A stretch of 64,000 bases of DNA from Alitta virens (lineage: Eukaryota; Annelida; Polychaeta; Phyllodocida; Nereididae): assembly GCA_932294295.1 (NCBI GenBank), contig OW028578.1, forward strand, positions 40,057,410 to 40,121,409. The letters are read 5' to 3'. Shown here piece after piece: positions 59,273 to 64,000 of this stretch. Under the pieces are notes generated by a model that worked only from the letters and a program-made list of their open reading frames with translations, was not told the origin of the DNA and searched no databases. The position numbers and the translations under genes are program-made. Positions within the stretch are counted from its first letter, which is position 1; the number at the start of each line of letters is the position of its first letter.

Positions 59273-59930
59273 AATTTTATTGATATGATATTATCATAAT
59301 TGATACATGGGTCAAACATACAAATAATATACAATAATAACATACAATAATACAGTACTTTTACAGTAATAAGAAAATAATACTAAAAGTGTTTAGCTAA
59401 CAGTCTATATTAAATGTTGTAACTATGTATTTTACAGCAAATTGGTCCCGGTTGTGACTAGTAAAAAATACTAATAATACAAATAAAAAGTTGGTTTTAA
59501 AGATCTTATAAGTCCTTAGTTTGGGGTTTACTTTGGAGTCATGTATTGCATTTATGATTTTGTTTTGCTCTTTTTTGTACAATTTTAACCTCATCTCATT
59601 TACCAATTTTTCTGGATCTTTCGTTGACCAGTCTGTGATTTCAGAGTGGTCAATTATGTGTTTTATTTTGCTATAATAATTATCTTGGTCATGTGTGTGT
59701 AATATTTCTTGTATCTTTAGGCATTTATTTAGAATGTCATAATCTGGCAATTTTGCTAGCCTTGCCCAGTAGTTTAATGTACTTATTTGCTGTCTAATTA
59801 GAAGAGGGAATCTAGGTAAGCAAACTTGGTCTAACCAAATTATCCCCACAGAGTTATTTAGAAGATTCTTGTGTGCCAGAATTACTCTTATTAACACATT
59901 AGTAATTCCTTGAAACTTTGTTCTGGCGGC
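59273..59930 (-). pseudogene. LINE ORF2 C-terminal fragment C, 3' end included
   Basis: Minus-strand frame 59897-59397 encodes RFPLLIRQQISTLNYWARLA, then acidic/basic helices and PKLRTYKIFKTNF, a block typical of LINE reverse-transcriptase C-termini, before diverging (the usual downstream Cys-rich part is missing). The 3' non-coding end follows and runs into the GATA array. Confidence 0.65.
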
Positions 59931-60447
59931 ATGCAGACAAAAGAAACTAATTATTGAATTAAACTAATCAAATCATGAAGTAGTGTTTCCTTTCTGTTTC
60001 AACATGCCGAGCATTTGAAGTGGTTTGGTTGATGTAATTATAATAATACAATGAGCTTAGTCTGCTCTCAGATTATACTTTGTCTAGGATTGAAGAGCTA
60101 TGAGAGCAACATCATAACTCTGCCACAGCCATTTACTCTGTGTAAAATTCATTAGATTTATCAGCTCGGCAGTTTGACAATGGATTTTATCATTGTCGTC
60201 TGTGTTTGTGCTTCTCCCATGGTTTATTGCAATGTACTGATACTGAAAAATAGCCCCCCCCCCCACTAAAAAAATAAATAAAAATAAAATAAAATAACAT
60301 GAAAATGATGTAGTTAAATAGAAAAATAATGATGAATGAAGAGATTTATTTATTGTATTTGTCAATGTATCAATGCTTTTTATAGCAAAAAATTGTTAAA
60401 AGCCATGGCTTTGGAATGACATGAAGAATCACTCTACATGAATCTAG

Positions 60448-60790
60448 CTCCTTGTTGGTCTAGTGGTTAAGGAATTAAACACATTGACCAATTCTACCAA
60501 AGGTTCTGAGTTTGATTCCTGGCCTGGGCTCTCTTCATGAGCTACATCCCATCTGCTATATGTCAATCGCATTAGATGTTTAATTGGAGGTGCATTGTAC
60601 TGGGTGTCTATGCTGAGGCAAGTTAAAGACCCCACCTATGGGGTAGATGTGTAACATGGTGTGGACTATCAGCCTTATCATCTCATAAATACATCTGATT
60701 CTGGCAGCTGGCAAACTAAACTCCAGACCACTTGCACTGTGACAAAAGTCTTGAAGCAAGACCCTTGATCTCACCTTCCCGCAGGAAAGG
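60448..60790 (+). repeat. SINE-B, full-length copy with tRNA-like head
   Basis: The head ctccttgttggtctagtggt + taaggaatt has a box A-like TGGTCTAGTGG, and gagtttgattcctggcctgg has a box B-like sequence. The body has ctatgctgaggcaagttaaa, ctatggggtagatgtgtaac and ctggcagctggcaaactaaa. Fragments of the same family: 32039-32110, 40083-40215, 40720-40825, 47030-47395, 48405-48605, 53735-53830 and 63090-63275. Confidence 0.75.
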
Positions 60791-61297
60791 GTCTTGGGGA
60801 ATTCGGGGGAGCAAGGAAATTGACTACTTAGAAAAGTTGATATTAATTATTAGAATACGAAGACACAACCTCCTGTGCATGATAAAATGATGCAACGTCA
60901 TACTGGACAAATTTTAAAGAACTATTTTGTTCTCCGCTTAGTTAAAATTAACGGCGCAGGGATTGACCTACTTTTGTTGCCTATCTCGCCATTCTTTAAT
61001 ATCCACTAGACCCTCATCTACGACGCGGCCTGTGGTCTGGACCTAGACTGCAGTGACAATATAATGTCACTGTGGTTGGAGGTTACCACCCACAGTGCAA
61101 CACTGTGGGTGAAAGCCTCAAAAACCCCAGTGGCTAACACAGGGCTCTGCACAATGCACACTTATACACCATGAAGTGCACTTAGGTGATAAACCAAACA
61201 TTTCGAAGTCAGACGACTCAAAATATTCTGCAGAGAATTTGATTCTAAATGAGCGTTATAGATATATGCTTTCATACTGCATTGGCGGAATTTCTCA
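60791..61297. other. Intergenic DNA, nothing recognised
   Basis: Contains a short stem around ggttaccacccacagtgcaac / actgtgggtgaaagcc (61081-61117). Confidence 0.4.
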
Positions 61298-61407
61298 GAT
61301 AGCATTCCAAATTGTATCAACATTGGCGCGACGTCGGCGATGTTGAAATGATGTTGTACCGAAGGCGGCCAATATAGAAACGACGCTGGCCCGATTAGGA
61401 ATGCTGT
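61298..61407. mobile_element. Foldback MITE-2, copy 4
   Basis: agatagcattccaaattgta ... cccgattaggaatgct. Confidence 0.82.
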
Positions 61408-61573
61408 AAGGGTTCTTCTGATTTCGCAATGAACGGAAAATTCAATGTCACAGTCTCTTTAGGTTGAACAGCAACAATACTGAAACAGGTTCATCGAGAA
61501 TATGTACTATTCACCGTTAAATATTGATGGTTTATCACAATACCAAAAGTACAGCATGGGTCTAACCCAGACC

Positions 61574-61679
61574 CAGATAGCATTCCAAACATTGGCACGA
61601 TGTCGGAGATGTTGAAATGATGTTGTACAGACAGCGGCCGACATAGAAACGACGCTTACTCAATTTGAAATGCTATCTA
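61574..61679. mobile_element. Foldback MITE-2, copy 5
   Basis: agatagcattccaaacattg ... ctcaatttgaaatgctatct. Confidence 0.82.
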
Positions 61680-61837
61680 GGCTTGCTTCATTTTGTTTTT
61701 TTTTAACTCAAGTTCATTCAGGAGCACTGTGAATAATTTTTATTGTTATAATGTCATGTTTGACTAATACCAGATATCAATATATTAGTAAAAATACATT
61801 TTCTGCGTAATCACTGTCCAACTCCCTGGTTATGATT

Positions 61838-62039
61838 AGGGCGGGGGCCTAGCTCAGAGGTAGCGCTCTGGGCTTCCACCCGCTGGGTCCCGGGTACGAT
61901 TCCCGGTCGAGCCTAAGTTGGATGGCTGTTTCCTCCTTCGTCTCATTGCTGTGGTCCCTACCTGTCCTAATTAGCCCATCAGGTGCAGAAATACAGGACG
62001 TAAAGCCCTAATCCACCCACCCACCCTGGTTATGATTAA
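61838..62039 (+). repeat. SINE-A copy 6 with 15-bp target duplication
   Basis: ccctggttatgatta stands just before (61824-61838) and just after (about 62024-62038) the element; full head and body are present. Confidence 0.92.
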
Positions 62040-63089
62040 ATATCATCTGTCAGTCAGCTAGCTCCTTCAAATGAAATGAGGACTTTTAAAAGAGACATCT
62101 CTCTACTTTGATTACAAAATAAGGCCTCCGGACATGATGGGCATCAGGCACTAATGGAATATTTCATTAACAAAAATGTGAGGATGTGAAGTCCTAAAGC
62201 AATTTGCTGCCAGAAAATGGATCTGAAGATAGAATCTGAAAATGAGTGAAGTGCTTTGGTGTCAATGAGACTTTATAATGATTTAAAATTCTCGAGTAAA
62301 GAAATCTCAAGAAAGGGAATAAATAGCTTGTAATATTGATAGGCAGCCCACTTAGAAAATACTCAATGAACTGTAAGTTTTCTCTCTTCACAAAATGGTG
62401 ATTTCCACATTATGCTTTGGTTTTCTGAAGGTTTTAAGTGTCAATCAAGCCAACAAGATAGAAATCTGATAACATCTGATTTCACTACAAAACGTTAACA
62501 AAAAATTGTTACAACGATCTCCACTAAATGTGCAATCAGTATATGCAAGGAAACTATCCGATACATGTATTGAGCAATGTCAAAGATATCTTGAGCTACA
62601 TCTCAGCTTGGCCATCTCTGCTGAAGGTTCCAGTAATTACACTAATACAATGAGCTCAGTCTGCTCTCAGATTATACTTTGTCCATGTCTGGAAAATATT
62701 TTGTCCACAAAACACAGATAAATTAGTTTTTGTACCACTCAACAGTATAATTAACCATTAGGTATACCATGGTACAAATCCTCATGTACAACAGTTAGGC
62801 AGGCTATTGGCCTTGTTGTACATTGACATTTTCTGGTGTACATATCTTCCAGGTTGGAATCCAGGGTTGGGAAAATTCCAGCATTTTCTAGATTTTGCTG
62901 GCCCGGTTGCATTTTCTGGCATAATCTGGAATATTGACCTTCATGTCTACTTTGTTTTTAATATAATCATAATTGAGCCTTATTTTTTTTAAGAAAACAT
63001 AGCAGTACACATTGAGTCAATAGCATGTAATGACCACACATTTGACCTACCCTAATGACATGCCAGGAGATTCAGGTGAAATGGTCCAG
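62040..63089. other. Intergenic DNA, nothing recognised
   Basis: A stretch at 62632-62686 (aatacaatgagctcagtctg ... cagattatactttgtc) is nearly identical to 60030-60085. Confidence 0.4.
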
Positions 63090-63275
63090 AAAAAAAAGCA
63101 TGCCGGCCAACCCTGTTGGAATCCCAGGCAGGGCACTTTATAAACCTCAGCTGGCTGGATCCCACTGACAGGGTAAATATGTAACATGTTACACTGCAAG
63201 TTGTATCATCTTATTTTTGCCTTGTATTGGCAACTTTCGTATAAACTGGCTTAACTTCTGACCAGTAGCTTTGAG
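63090..63275 (+). repeat. SINE-B fragment
   Basis: ccaggcagggcactttataa, cccactgacagggtaaatat and ttgtatcatcttatttttgc follow the SINE-B order. Confidence 0.5.
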
Positions 63276-63319
63276 ATAGTTGGCTGTATATTCGTCCGTT
63301 GACCTCTACTCTGTAAGAA

Positions 63320-63515
63320 GGGTGGGGGCCTAGCTCAGAGGTAGCGCACTGGGCTTCCAACCACTGAGTCCCGGGTTCATTTCCCAGTCGAGCCTATGTT
63401 GGATGGCTGTTTCAACCTTCGTCTCACTGCCATGGTCCCTGCCTGTCCTAATTAGAACATCAGGTGCAGAAATACAGGACGTAAAGCCCAAATCAACCCA
63501 CCAACATCCTTACTC
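63320..63515 (+). repeat. SINE-A copy 7
   Basis: gggggcctagctcagaggta and cgggttcatttcccagtcga, common body, then short duplication tactctgta on both sides. Confidence 0.9.
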
Positions 63516-64000
63516 TGTACATTATTCAGACTTATGTTAAGAATATCATAAGTCATTATGACTTATAGTTTAGTAGATAACGTGTCAATAGCTAAGTCAT
63601 TAATAATTATATCATTAAGTAGATCTAATATGAAAAGACTTTCAGTGCGGATTATTAGATTGTGTTCAAATTCAGTCAGATGATAGGTGAAATAAAATTG
63701 ATATTGTGATTTTTAAATTTTGTTTTGTTATCATTGTATTGATGCAGATTCATCCTCTTTCAATATTGCTAATATATTGATAGTTCTTTTATATCCATTA
63801 ACACCTCAGGCGTTTTAAAATCATTTTTATCCATCTGAAGGAAACAATGAAATTCCAGAATGGACTTATCAGTTTTGCTGTGAGGACCGGATTTGCATCA
63901 AGGACAGTGTGGCATTCACAAGGATTTTGCTAGGGACAAAAGTGACAAGTCATTTCGAGAAAATCATTTTGCAATATGGTCGTAGCTGTTGATTCAAGCA
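63516..64000. other. Intergenic DNA to window end
   Basis: Nothing recognised. Confidence 0.4.

Noticed and set aside
60448..60530. Candidate functional tRNA gene
   Set aside because: The arms do not pair and the sequence continues into the SINE-B body; it is a SINE head.

Overview
The window is metazoan nuclear DNA, most likely from a marine invertebrate. The evidence is AT-rich sequence, GT-AG introns, intron-bearing tRNA-Tyr and tRNA-Ile genes, several tRNA-derived SINEs, LINE tails, foldback MITEs and large satellite arrays. I cannot name the phylum. No convincing intact host protein-coding gene was found. Almost every recognisable protein belongs to a mobile or virus-like element, and most are broken.

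Layout. 1-2.73 kb: 5' half of a GC-rich Ty3/Gypsy LTR retrotransposon on the minus strand (LTR, tRNA-Trp-type primer site, gag, -1 frameshift signal, protease, start of RT). 3.9-15.9 kb: a large decayed element built around a family B (DNA_pol_B_2 type) DNA polymerase. It also carries a coiled-coil ORF, a spliced gene with a PC4/p15-like domain plus a Cys/His tail and two SUMO-interaction-like motifs, and an antisense spliced gene for a putative type I membrane protein with serially duplicated micro-exons. 16.4-22.8 kb: a spliced Merlin/ISXO2-type transposase gene (minus) flanked by minisatellite arrays that carry the same CCGACAC core in opposite orientations. 23.1 kb: tRNA-Tyr. 24.5-26.43 kb: remnant of a second element with a second PC4-like protein, a two-TM protein and a truncated Maverick/Polinton-like integrase.

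27-49 kb is intergenic repeat landscape: SINEs, three foldback MITE families, a 32-34 bp satellite (33.0-35.6 kb) split by a TIR element, GATA microsatellites and a 101-bp palindrome. 50.36-53.51 kb: a complete 3.1-kb giant foldback element with a TTA target duplication. 55.2-55.5 kb: tRNA-Ile(UAU) and tRNA-Leu(UAA). 56-64 kb: LINE 3' fragments, SINEs and MITEs.

How the pieces relate. The two PC4-like proteins, found in separate elements, share a PC4-like beta-sheet core followed by a C/H/C-x2-C tail. This suggests one poorly described family of PolB/integrase elements. In the 3.9-15.9 kb element, polymerase, PC4-like ssDNA-binding protein and membrane protein would make a replication-plus-surface-protein gene set, but no capsid, packaging ATPase or protease was seen.
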